A stretch of 64,000 bases of DNA from Asterella californica (GCA_036924285.1 JAYKYS010000002.1:38734501-38798500), one strand, 5' to 3'. Counted from the stretch's first letter, positions 22,957 to 33,939 are shown. Numbers and translations are program-made. The notes: generated by a model from the sequence alone, not told the origin.

Positions 22957-24739
22957 ATAAATTCTAAGCACGGAGCTGTGGCACAGTTTCGCTAATTAAG
23001 TCAGGGTTTATACGAGCGAACTGATTAGTGATGGATTTCAGATTCATAGTCGGTCAACTCACCTGTAACCGGGTTTCGAGCTCATTATTGCAGTCACCGA
23101 GCTGCGGTCACGGTCACGATCCGAGCTGCAGTCACTGTCATTGAAGGGACGACGGCATTGAAGACACCTAGAGGCGCCATGTTACCATGTTACAGTTGGA
23201 GACGGCGGTGTTCATGAAAATAATAACTTGCATTGCACGTTCGTTGAACGGCGTTCGTTGAACTCTCGTCCTCATGACTGATTGCTGAAACTCCCTGAGA
23301 ACTTGCTGAATTTGACAGAAATTTCATGTTCTTGAATTCGTTGTTCTCGAATTTCACGTTCGACATTTCACTTCGTTCGTCAGTAGAGGTTTTGTCATTT
23401 TTCGTTGATGAGAGCTTCCGGCTGTGTAGAGAGCTTGTTGACTATTGCAGAAAGTCAGAAAGTCTGATAGACCTTAAAGCTTGCAATTTTCTGAGTCTTC
23501 TTCGTTGTGCTTGTAGTGGTGTCTGGTCTTCATGCTTTCGAGTGCTTGATCATGGAGATGGTTACTGCAATCGATGCAATCGGACGTTGTCAATCAGCGC
23601 ATTTGATGTCTCTCGTCTGCACGAGAGTCGATGTCTGGCTCCGGTGTGATGTTTGTGCTAGACAACAGGGTAACAGACACTGGGTAGGGGCGAGAATTTG
23701 AGTAGTAGACACGTCTCGTTCTGAAACTGGAAGAGACGAAGAGACACTGAATAATTGTCATTTTTCACATGATTGTGCTTGGTCGATCCGAATATATTTT
23801 CTGTCAATAACTTTACTCTTCACAACGATAAAGTGACAATACCACTGCTGATCAACGATACAGTCCATCTGAACATTGTCTTCTCCGTTTAGTTCCAGTA
23901 GACTATAAGTTGAGGCGCTGACGTCTAGAAAATCTCTCCCAACTTCCCATGCTATGACCCACGCGTTGGCACTCTCGTCCGCAACCAGAAGCTGCAATCT
24001 GAAATATTTTTTCAAAGACACGTGTTCATTTTTACATTTCAAACAAAACAACCGAGACAATTTTTTGCTGCATGTGTTGTATCCGTCATATGTCCTGAAT
24101 CCAGTTTTCGGATACGCTAAGACAGAAATCTTCAATAACCGATGAGAGCAACACATCTTAGTTTCCAAGCAGTCAACCAAGTACTGCAAGTTACGTCTCG
24201 CGTACTTGCTCATTGTAGTAGAAGAACAAAACATCACGACTGCACAACGCAATCAAGCTGTATTAGCGAAGATCAGATAAAAAGATCGACGTTAATGCAC
24301 ATTGTGTTCTCACAAGTGAAGTCTCACATTGCGCATTGTGCGACTATGGACCACGTAGTTCTTTACTTCCTGAGCAGATCTGAGACCACTGACAAATTAT
24401 TGTTAAATTGTGCCTAATACAAAATGAACGGAGAACAAATTATTGTTAAACTGTGCCTAATTCAAAATGAACAGAGAACGGCCTTCAGTCAAAATGATGG
24501 AGAATGACCTTGACTGTACGGAGAGCTCGGTGACTGCAATCCTGACCGTGACTGCAGTTCGGACCGTGACCGTGACCATGACTGCTGTTTGGAGCTCGGT
24601 GACTGCGATAATAAGCTCGGAACCCGGTTACAGGTGAGTCGACCGACTATGAATCTGGAATCCATCACTAATCAATTCGCACGTATAAACCCTGACTTAA
24701 TTAGTGGAACTGTGCCACAGCTGCGGGCTTGATAAATTC
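22957..24739. mobile_element. TIR transposon (MULE-like), 1.77 kb, with 8-bp TSD
   Basis: The element body is 22965-24731. Long terminal inverted repeats of roughly 190 bp are visible. The left end starts taagcacggagctgtggcac; the right end read backwards starts caagcccgcagctgtggcac. They continue together through taattaagtcagggtttata and cacctgtaaccgggtt. Short sub-repeats (gagctcggtgactgc, accgtgaccgtgacc) lie in the inner TIR parts. ATAAATTC flanks both sides (22957-22964 and 24732-24739). Long TIRs point to Mutator-like elements, whose duplications are usually 9-11 bp; the 8-bp repeat may be a 9-bp one with a mismatch. There is no transposase inside, so the element is non-autonomous. Confidence 0.75.
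23758..24252 (-). pseudogene. RPA1-like C-terminal domain fragment inside the TIR element
   Basis: The open frame (up to 164 codons) resembles the C-terminal DNA-binding domain of the large replication protein A subunit. It has a zinc-ribbon remnant (YNTCSKKLSRLFCLKC) followed by an OB-fold-like stretch (FRLQLLVADESANAWVIAW, FLDVSAS, QQWYCHFIVVKSKVID). The usual first Cys pair of the ribbon is incomplete. The frame has no N-terminal OB folds and no convincing start; the first ATG inside is at 24234. Its place between the TIRs suggests a host gene piece captured by the transposon (Pack-MULE style). It could still be transcribed. The assignment to RPA1 rests on pattern reading, not alignment. 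Confidence 0.5.
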
Positions 24740-25602
24740 ACGAGTAGAATCTGATCCCTTGTCAGTTCAATGAACTTACCATATTAACTTCCACTTTCTT
24801 CCAAGTTCGGAAGAGAGGAAATATACATGGTCTTTAGTTTATGTCTAAATTTTTCTTCTAAATTTTTCTTTTTTGGAGGATTAGATTATAAATTAAAGCA
24901 GAGAAATTAAAAATATTTTTATTCGTGAAGGATAAGTTCTTTATATCAGAAAACTCTTCAATATGCGTGAGTTGCTTATTGGTTTTTTTGTACTACACTG
25001 ACCATGTGTTATCAAATGGTCAGTGTATTATCAAATTGACCCAGTAGTATTTAATTTTAGCAATTTAATGTAACAAATCAAATTTAATTAAGTAAATTTA
25101 GAAAACTTTATAACTCTGTATCATTCATGTATTTTCAAACCTAGTAGAGCAGCAGTCGTCCTCGTAAGTCTGCGCTTTTCTCCATGTTGCTAATGATTTT
25201 TTCACTAAACATTTTTGAATGCAGTTATCAGCTAATTGCTTATGATGATTTTGTTACCTCTTTAAATGTTTGTCGTCTTCTTTTTCTCGTCCAGAAGTGC
25301 ACTTTGAATGCATATTATTCAAGTGATGGACCATCTTCTCTTTTGTATTTCTTAACGGAACTTATGCAATAGATGAAATGGTATTCAAGAATACTACCAA
25401 GAGTGTCAGACATCTATAGTCTCTTACTGAAACTTCACAATTCAAATCTGATGTCCAAACATATAAGATATCGAAGTCCTGATCCTGGATCAGGTTTTCC
25501 TTCTATTCCCTTTGGAAGAAGATAATAAATAACCCAAGTTAAGTACTACGTCCCACAAATCTCCCCTTACAAAGTTGATAATACACAGACACAATAAGGG
25601 TG
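24740..25602. other. AT-rich spacer, no gene seen
   Basis: No coding region recognised. A 12-bp perfect hairpin (24994-25005 with 25016-25027, 10-nt loop) is present. The phrase ttccaagttcggaaga.aggaaatat near 24800 recurs in similar form near 35570, suggesting a shared old repeat. Confidence 0.45.
24994..25027. repeat. perfect 12-bp hairpin, 10-nt loop
   Basis: The arms tacactgaccat (24994-25005) and atggtcagtgta (25016-25027) pair exactly. Confidence 0.75.
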
Positions 25603-26150
25603 TCATTTCATACCTTGGCGAGACGAGGAACGCGAGAGAGTCGGGAGGGAGGCGCGCGCGGGGAGGGGCAGAGAGGATCGCAGAGTTTTAGAGTGGAGGG
25701 GAGGGTGATAGAGTGTGATAGGGGTAGATTTTTTTACATATTCTTTTTCATGTTATTTTTTTCTTTCTTTTGGTTTTAGAATTGGCACATTTGGTGGAAA
25801 GATGAGTGAGTATTAAATAGTTTTTGATTTTCTGAGAAGTTAGGGTTAGAGAGGGTTCCTTTTAGGGTTTTTTGTGAGACTTTCGATAGTTCTTGACAGT
25901 TTTTGTCACATTCACTGTATTTGTTTCTCTCTATCTTTACATATCAGGGTTTAGGGTTCTTCTTTCTTCTTTTCTTCTTCTTCTTTTTTTTCTTTTTTTC
26001 TTCGTTTTCTCTCTTTTTATTTTTGTTGTTTTTATTCTTCTATGTTCCTTTTTCTTTTTGAGATGTTTCTGTTATGATTACGGTTTGATCGGATATCGTT
26101 TTTCTCTAGCTATGGGTACTTTCTCTCCCGTGAGATCGAGACTGATTTGA

Positions 26151-29100
26151 GACACACCATGTCCGGTGTGCAATCAGTTATTTACTTCGCAAGGAGTAAA
26201 ATCTCATGTGGGAAAGATGCACAAGAGCTATGATACGACCACATGGGATGCCCAGGTTAGCCGAGATCGGAGGTCTACACGTGCAGTCACTATGGCACCA
26301 TTAGCCCTTCTTCCTGGAGTTCCTCCAGAGTCGTGGGAGTGGATGAGAGTCCACTCTCGCACTATTCTGAGTTTGTTCGAGACGAGTTTCCCTTGTCCGC
26401 GTTTGTTCCATCGGTTATCTCGTGCTCTTCATGACGAGGTGAGACAAGCATTTCGTCTACCTCTCGACATGTTGGCACGGAACACCAAGGACGAGGCGGC
26501 ATGGTTACTATTTCTTCTACTTCCTCGTTGGTGTCTCCGTTATACTCGAGGTGGCAGAGGAGGACATCGGGAGGTGGCGGCCCGTCTTCGGAGATTCCGT
26601 GCTGGTGATTGGGCGTCCTTACAGGAGGAATCAGTCCGTGCGGTACGAGGTAGGAGTGAGTCTGCCTCTACACGTGATGTCTCATCTTCCGCTCGCATAC
26701 GACGCTATAGGATGTTAGGTCAGGCTGGAGAGTACATTAGAGCTGTTAGAGCACTGCATCCTTTGTCATTGGCATGTCCTACCGAGGAGACGATCGCTGC
26801 GTTGCGTTCCTTTCACCCCTCACCGGATGATCTCCCACCACCTGAGGTTCAGGACTATCAGCCTGAGGAGCCATTATGTCTCGATAGATCTTTGTTTGCC
26901 CAGGCCTTGTGTACAGCTCCACGTCTATCTTCTGGAGGTCTGTCTGGGATGGTCTACGAGCACCTACGGGATTGTTTTCAGACAGACGACCCCTCTAGTG
27001 GTTTCACGGAGCTTTTTTAGGTAGCGGCAGCAGTAGCTCAGGGACATATTCCTCAGTCTATAGCTCAGGTACTAGGAGCAGCTAGACTTTTGACCATGAC
27101 GAAGGATGGCGGAGGGATTCGACCGATAGCCATCGGCGAGATTCTCTTACGACTTATCAGTCGTACCATTGTCCTTTAGCTTCGAGATACTTTTCAGGAC
27201 CACCTTTGCCCACATCAGTTTGGAGTTGCGACACCGGGAGGTTGTGAGTCTGTGTCTTTCGGCATTAGAGCTCTCTTGGACATCCATCCCGATTGGGTTG
27301 TCCTACAGGTGGACGTGGAAAACGCCTTTAATAGCGTTTCTCGCGCTTCCATCTTTAAGGAGCTCATGGATGGTGGGGGATCTCTGGCGGGTTTGATCTC
27401 TTTCGTGCGATCCTTCTATGGTTCTCCTTCTTCTCTTTACTACCAGCACGGTCCTACGATAGAGGGGGTTTCAGTCATCAGCTCCGCTGCAGGTACTCGT
27501 CAGGGAGATCCTTTGGGTGGACCCCTCTTTGCCTTAGCTCACTACAGAGCTCTCTTGACCACCGCCTTGGCTGCTCCAGGTTGTGTTTTTCCATCTCTAG
27601 CCGATGATACGCACATCGTAGGTCCGGCGGACCAAGTCGGTGTTGCCTTTGACCACCTTGTCTCTCAATTGGCCTTGGTAGGGCTGAGGGTGAAGGTGTC
27701 AAAGTGCAAGGCTTGGTCTCCCATAGGTATACCGTCGGATCTACAGCTCCCGGAGGGATTTGTTATCCCCACTGATGGTTTACGCATCCTCGGAGTACCT
27801 GTGGGTACAGAGGACTTTGTCTCTCGATTCTTAGATGTTGCTCTAGCGGAGGACGTTTTGCATATTGAGGATCTCCCTATGTTGGAGGATCCCCAAGTTG
27901 CCTTTGGTATCCTTTACTCTTCCATTGCGCGGCGTCCGAGTTACTTACTCCGCACAGTACCTCCATCTCCTATCTTCATCTCGCGCCTCAGAGAGTTTGA
28001 TAGGAAGATCATGAGGGTGTTTGACGACATCATAGGACCGGGGACTTTTGACTGTGTGGCAGGACCTCTCGCACGTAGGCAGACATCTTTGCCGATATCA
28101 TGTGGCGGAGTGGGCTTATTATCCATGGAGGAGACTGCTCCGGCAGTCTTTTTGGGTAGTTGGGCCCTCTCAGCACCTTGGCTCTGTTGTCGTTTTCTCG
28201 TGCGAGATAGATCTATTCTAGAGAGCTACGTGACAGAGGTGGAGGATGGTTCTTACCCACTACAGATGTGTCTCCGTGAGACAAGAGATGACCTGACTCT
28301 TGAGGCACGTGAGGCACACCCTCGATTCGATACCTTAGCTACCGATGGATCTCGCGGACTACAGTCTTCTCTGACGGGGCACCACTTCCAGCAGGTTCTC
28401 CATGCTCTTTTAGTGGATCCTTCCATCTCACGGGATACTAGAGCTCGACTCCGCTCTTGTTCGGGCAAGGGCGCAGGCTCTTGGCTCATAGCTCGACCTT
28501 GCATTAGAGCGTTCCGACTCGCACCGACTATCTTCTCTACAGCGATGAGGTTCCGCCTAGGCTTGGTACAGCCCGTTGCTTCGACACTATCCACTTGCGA
28601 GTGCGGTGTCTCGCTCGACACATCGGGTCGTCATCTTGCTCGATGTCCTCATGGTGGAGAGCGGATAGCTACCCACGATGCCATCAGAGACGTTGTGTTT
28701 GCCTTAGCACGGGAGAGCGGTCACATGACGTGGAGAGAGCGTTGGTATGCCCTTCAGACAGGAGGATCAGTGAGAGCTGACTTGTATATGATGAGAGAGG
28801 ATCAGGTCTCAGTGGCTGATGTGGTTATCACAGATCCGACACGGGACTCAGTGGCGGCACAGGTGATCACCCATCCCTCAGGATGGGCTGCAGGCGTGGC
28901 GGCAGCAGCGAAGGTGACCAAGTACAGGGGTATGCAAGTGGGACATCGCTTCATCCCTTTAGCTATGGAGATATACGGATCGACATGTTTGGAATTCGAC
29001 GTCTTTTTGAGAGACTGTGCTAGAGCCTATAATGAGAGGCGCCAGGGAGTTCCACTTTCTCTTTCTTTCTGCATCATATTTTTCCGACAGCGAGTTTCCA

Positions 29101-29246
29101 TTGCTCTACAGAGAGCTTTAGCAGGAGCAGTTCACAGGAGGGCAATCGCAGTAGGTGATGCCTCTTCAAGTGCGCCAGTTGTTTCTAGAGGTACTGATTT
29201 TTTGATCTCCGACATTATAGGTGCGACAGGCGATTTTAGCTACTGA
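26151..29246 (+). pseudogene. ZnF-RT-REL endonuclease ORF of the R2-like element, two nonsense codons
   Basis: The frame covers 1,031 codons, interrupted only by TAG at 27018-27020 and TAG at 27177-27179. In order it shows a C2H2 finger (CPVCNQLFTSQGVKSHVGKM followed by H, about residues 4-24), then the RT with GGIRPIAIGE, motif A VDVENAFNS (about 387), motif B GTRQGDPLGG, motif C LADD (about 483, with Leu where Phe or Tyr is usual), motif D VKVSKCKAW and motif E LRILGVPVG. Next come the CCHC motif CECGVSLDTSGRHLARC (about 816) and a restriction-like endonuclease region with RADLYM..DVVITDP (about 872-890). The decayed copy at 40.2-41.7 kb has CAG at both stop positions, so each stop is a C-to-T change. 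The start codon is uncertain: a TGA stands just upstream of residue 1 and no ATG precedes the finger in frame. Confidence 0.8.
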
Positions 29247-29361
29247 TAGCGGGGTTCTTCCCTTCGGGGTGGTTGTTGCTTGGCCCTTCGGGTCCTTTCT
29301 TTCCCTCGTGAGGCTTGATGGGGTCTTCCATCCCTTTGCTATTCATTGGGTCGCGTGTTTA
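29247..29361 (+). ncRNA. 3' UTR of the R2-like element with two TTCG hairpins
   Basis: Directly after the stop the RNA would form CCC-UUCG-GGG (29260-29269) and GGcCC-UUCG-GGuCC (29282-29295). Both words recur unchanged in the truncated copy at 2866-2901, although the coding part there is badly decayed. In R2 elements the 3' UTR fold is bound by the reverse transcriptase, so a similar role is inferred. Confidence 0.5.
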
Positions 29362-29374
29362 TCATTTCATACCT

Positions 29375-29930
29375 AAAAGATTCTCTCCGGGGATCGAGTT
29401 TACATCGATATGATCCCGCGGGACAAGCTTGGCCTATTCTCGTGGGTGGAAGTAACCCGGGTGCCTTTCTAACTGAACTTACGAAGAGATTTGCTTGGGT
29501 CTGGGGTTAGAATTCACTCACACCCTGGATTCAGCAATCCGGGCACAACATCTTTGTTAGAAAGGAGGAAGCCCACGTGAAATCAACGACCGTGTTGTGT
29601 CACAAACAATGGATTCTGTATTAGAGGGCAGTGTAAAGTTAAGATGGGACGGCATACACTTCTGCGGAAACTGGGATTTGAGTAGTGCGGCCGACGAGGA
29701 AGAGATTTAGACCCCAAGGGACAGGTAATAACATTTACCATTTCCTCACAGAAGGTTACCTTCTAGGCGATTTAATGCTCGAAATGAGATTTTTGAACGC
29801 ATATCAAAAGTTTATCGGCTCGTCGGATTTTTAGAAGCTCACGTCGAATTTCTGCACCAACTGTTTTTATCGTACAAGGGAAGAATCTATTTATGTACAG
29901 AGTGTACCGGAGTTCATAGATCTACTGACT
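29375..29930. other. spacer between retroelement and ABCG gene
   Basis: No coding region recognised; it likely includes the 3' UTR of the minus-strand ABCG gene. Confidence 0.4.
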
Positions 29931-32900
29931 CTACAGGCGTCTGTTTTTGCCACTCAATCGCAGCACGACGTAGAAAAGAGTTCGGAAGAACACTCCAAAG
30001 CTAACTGTGATCCCCAAATTGACCCACTTGGACAGCTGATTGATTTCTCGAGATACAAGAATGTCATGGCCGGTGAGGACACATGTTTCAGAGCTCAAGT
30101 TTTCGTACGAGGTATTCGCCAAAGCCCCGCGGAGGAAGCCCAGCATACCGTCTATGAGAGCTGGATCACGAACTTCTGCCAGAGGCGTACCGAAGAGAAT
30201 CTCAGAGCCTGTCTCGTAACAGTTCCCAGGTCTATCAAACTCGTTGATCAGTACAGCCTCGTACGGGTACTTGATGATCGATAGATAGTGGAACCAGATC
30301 CAATACTTTGGAATCCGATCCCTCGAGATGAAGAAGCCACTCAGCAGCAGAAAGTATGCTAGCAGTGCCACCACTACTGTGTAGCCCAGCATCACATTGG
30401 GCATGACTGCCGAGAGGAGAGTGACGAATGAATTTCCAGCCCAGAACGAAGCCCACGTTATCAAGAAAAAGAAGCCAAATCCTGCGCTCCCCCCTGCTAA
30501 ACCCACCGCCCACCAAATCGTGATTGCAAAGGAAATAGATAAAATTGCCAGAAACGGGATGTAAATCAGAGCGTGTGCCAGAACATAAGACGACTTGCGG
30601 TAGGCATTGTGAGTGGTCTCCCGCATGAAGATATAGCGCTCCTGCATGACAACAACACTTGAAATGTCAGAATTATAGTGTAAAGCTGTAGCAACAGTCA
30701 TGATTGTTGTGCCCACGTCTACAGAAGTCCTCTCTCAGCCGTCACTGGCCTATCCACCTGCCTGCTGTGAGACTACTGTTGTGGACTTCTATTACAATAC
30801 AGGCAAGCATTATATGCTCCTACGGTATGACAGTTGGTTTTGTAAAACCAATTGTCATAACGTAGAGCTAACCAAGGAAACAGAGGACGCGATAGTTCGA
30901 AGACGATCCATGCATACACTACGCGGGATAAAGACGTGGGGCTCCGACTTTATGCTGCACGGATTGCTGCCGAGTAAGATAATACAGGTCAAGTGTATGC
31001 GTCGACTGGACAGATCTCATCAGCTTCCAAAGAACTTCCTTGCAAGATTCATGATGTTCCTGGAGGAGGAAATGTCTAGCTTCAGGGATCTAGACCAAGT
31101 AGAAAATATGATGTGGACGTTGATCTTGACTCGTATTAAGTAGAGAACAAGAGTGTCATAAACCCACTGTAGTTATGTCATTGCTCCATACCTGGAGAAA
31201 AACTGGTAGGGCGTCGGCGCATGTGTAGTACGTCGTTGACATAGCAAAAGCGAAGAAGCCTAGTCGCTCCTGGACACCCTTCGGGGTGTGGTCGAGTCCC
31301 CAAAACACTGTGGCTAGCAGAAAGCCAGTCACCATCACTGTGCCTAAGCGCATCAGAAACAGCTCAGGAGTTCGACTGATGTTTAATAGCGACCTCCAGG
31401 TCAAAACAGGCACTTCACGCCACCAGGGGTTGGCGAACTTCACCACCATCGAAGAGGAATCGAGCTGGGCTAAGTCGGTCATGACATCGCAGCCACCTTC
31501 CTGATCATTGTATCCTCGTGTAGCCACGAGCTTTCCCCTCGCTATGCTAGCGCTTATAGCATCACGAACATTCACTCCACCAACAAGGGGCTTGAGGCCG
31601 CACTCAGCCTCACTGGTACCGTCCCCATCCTTCCATGCCTTAGAAAATTCAACAAGCGGCTTTATCCCAGTGGTTGAGCTATGGAGCTCCTGAATGAGAT
31701 CTAGTGCATGTTCCGTGCTATTCTCATGCTCTGGTATGGGCCGACCAAAGGCTGCGTAGAAAGAGTTTAATCCGGAGGGAGCTCCTCCGTATATTTTCTG
31801 ACCGAATGCAAGTATTATGAGCCTGTCGAGTAAACCTAAAATTCTGTAGCTGGGCTGGTGTATTGACAGAATAACAATACTGCCGGTTTGAGCAATTTTT
31901 TGCAAGGTTTTTATGACAAGGTAGGCTGAAGTTGAATCCAATCCTGAGGTGGGTTCATCGAGAAAAAGAAGCAGAGGATCATGTACAATGTCGATTCCGA
32001 TCGAGACTCTGCGACGCTCCCCACCTGAAACTCCCCGGTGCCCCTCGTCGCCGATGATAGTATGGGCGACGCGGTGTAGACCGAGCTGCAGCAGCAGCTG
32101 ACCTACTCGATCCCTTTTGCGCTCCGTGTTGTGAGAGCTGCTTGGCAACCTCACTTCTGCTGCAAACATGAGAGTCTCTTCCACGGTCAGCATGGGAAAC
32201 AGTAGATCATCCTGCATCACGTAAGCACTGATGCTCCTCAACAGGCTATTCGATACCTGCACACCAGAAACCGATCTTGTGTAAAAGGTTCTCCCGACTG
32301 TATCACACATTACATTTGACCATCGTAGCTTAGAAATGGCGGATCCTTGTCCCTTTAGCAGACTAACTGGGAGTGAGAAGTAGCATAACCTATCCACTAG
32401 ACGCCTGGATAAGGTGGTGCCTGTTGATACGACTTGGCTCACTTAAAAAGGGCAGAATTGTTTTCAACGATAATGCGAAGAGTCATTATACACGAACTTT
32501 CGTTATCACTCGAGTGGACGAATTCCAAGTTCATTCACGCACCAGAACTATGATGTTTGTCGCATGGTCCTTAGCTTTCCGTACGTAGTTTTGATACTCG
32601 TAAGACCAACTCAAATTCTTGTCTGCTTTTGACATTAATTTGTGTGTTCATAAGGAAATTCATGTACCTCCTCTCCATTCAAAGTGATGGTCCCTTCTAG
32701 GCTTTCCGGGACTATCCGCTGAGCAAGGGCATCAATCAAAGTAGACTTGCCCGAACCGCTCGGCCCCATGACGGCCAGGATTTCACCATCCCTCGCTTCT
32801 CCTGAAATCTGGTCGAGGAGCCGGCGAGAGATCGAATTCACAGCGGCCGAATTCTGGCGCACGCAGCGAAAGCCCGACATGAATCTCTTCATCCTTGCCG

Positions 32901-33462
32901 TGCTTTGCTCCTGGTTCACCCCGTAGGTCAGGTTATGAAACTCTAACACGATCAAAGGTTGTTTCCTGATATGTGAACTCGAATCGCTTTGTCCATCTAC
33001 CAAAACGTCAATTCTGTCCGGCGGACTTGCAGCTGTTATGTCCACCGAACAGGATTTTGGGGTTCCTGAGGCACTGCCTAATATGCTTGTCACCTTCTTC
33101 AACACTTCTAGTGCAGGGAGCTGAATTACTGCAGTAATGGTTGCAGTTGGTGTCATCGTGAAGCTTGAAACCGGACGTGGAGACCGACCTTCCCTTCCAT
33201 CCTCACGATCACGTGCTTCAGATACGCTATCCACATAACCCGATGTAGCTTCTGTTTGTAGATTCTCCATAGATATTTCTGCTTCATTGCCGCTCCTCAC
33301 CGTAAGTGCAAAAGGTTGGATCAAACCTAAGGTGGTGGTTGGAGTCTCGTTTGAGTCTCGACTTTCACTTGTCTCAGATGTAGGTGACTGGTTTGAGTCT
33401 CCACTTTCACTTGTCTCAGATGTAGGTAATTGGGCCAGAGAAGTATCATTTGACTGGTCCAT
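29931..33462 (-). CDS. ABCG-family half-size transporter, three exons
   Basis: Exons are 33462-32668, 32256-31192 and 30641-29931, all joined in phase 0 with GT..AG borders, giving 856 aa. The order is nucleotide-binding domain then membrane domain, as in ABCG/WBC half-transporters. Visible motifs are Walker [10 protein letters not shown] (233-241), signature [12 protein letters not shown] (341-352), Walker B LLLFLDEP (360-367) and the H-loop His near 398. The membrane domain follows ([62 protein letters not shown]). These match the plant ABCG1/2/6/16/20 group, which exports wall lipids and suberin or pollen-coat material as dimers at the plasma membrane; the cargo here is unknown. The N-terminus (1-175) is unusually long, Ser/Thr-rich and has a 14-aa tandem repeat. 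Flowering-plant members of this group generally lack introns; here there are two (411 and 550 bp). Confidence 0.92.
30820..30865. repeat. 46-bp near-perfect palindrome in ABCG intron 2
   Basis: The arms 30820-30841 and 30844-30865 pair over 22 positions around a 2-nt centre, with one G/T wobble and one mismatch. Weak similarity continues outward with a 1-nt indel. It lies within intron 2 of the ABCG gene and could be a MITE remnant or a fold in the pre-mRNA. Confidence 0.75.
33343..33426 (-). repeat. in-frame 42-bp tandem duplication in ABCG exon 1
   Basis: It codes for residues 13-40 as two 14-aa units, [14 protein letters not shown] and [14 protein letters not shown]. The units differ at few bases, so the duplication is fairly recent. 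It lengthens a disordered acidic/Ser-rich tail. Confidence 0.85.
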
Positions 33463-33935
33463 TGATAGTACCTGAGACGATGTCGGACCCTTAAACTCGA
33501 AGAGGGCGATCAGTCCAGCCGAACTTGCTTTTGGAGAACTTTAGTAGGGAAAGTCCGAAATCTTACCAACAAGAGCAACGCCTTTAAGTACAAATTGCTC
33601 CTGTCTACGCTATGTGTTTTCTGTAGATAAAGCGTCACTCTCCTCTTCAGCTTGCAACTCTCCAGATGAATTAAGCCACCCTCATATTCCTGCTTTCGCG
33701 TGTTGAATGGGGTACTGATGCATGGAAGTCGACAGCAGTAAAAACGTATAACAATTGTCAAACTTTTATCACACCGAAGCATTGCGTAACTTCTGAATCA
33801 GTGGAAGTTGTCAACCAGCGTAGTCGGTAACCGATTTGCAAGCCTTTGATAAGAAATTCCCTTATCCTAGGTGAAGGACCTCAGGCGAGTAGTACTCAGA
33901 AACATCATTCTTCTTTCTGGTACATCCTTGGTGAT
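33463..33935. promoter_or_regulatory. presumed promoter side of the ABCG gene
   Basis: About 0.5 kb of non-coding sequence separates the ABCG start codon from the LINE piece. No specific element was recognised. If the gene's promoter is longer, part of it is LINE-derived. Confidence 0.3.
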
Positions 33936-33939
33936 TCTA

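Larger units (their letters stand above)
25603..29374 (+). mobile_element. near-complete R2-like non-LTR retrotransposon with 13-bp TSD
   Basis: The body is 25616-29361 (3,746 bp), bounded on both sides by the identical 13-mer TCATTTCATACCT (25603-25615 and 29362-29374). It has a GC-rich start (cgcgcgcggggagg), a T-rich 5' UTR of about 535 bp, a single long frame (26151-29246) and a 115-bp 3' UTR. There is no poly(A) tail; the element ends gtttA. A single ORF with an N-terminal zinc finger, a central RT and a C-terminal CCHC plus restriction-like endonuclease is the layout of the R2/R4/NeSL/CRE group. It is 5'-complete or nearly so, which is uncommon for LINE copies, and looks young. Three decayed relatives are in the same window. 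Confidence 0.85.

Noticed and set aside
30700..31143. 147-codon plus-strand open frame with ATG opposite the ABCG gene
   Set aside because: It lies mostly in ABCG intron 2, has no recognisable domain, and crosses the palindrome; more likely chance. It is mentioned only as a minor point in a finding.
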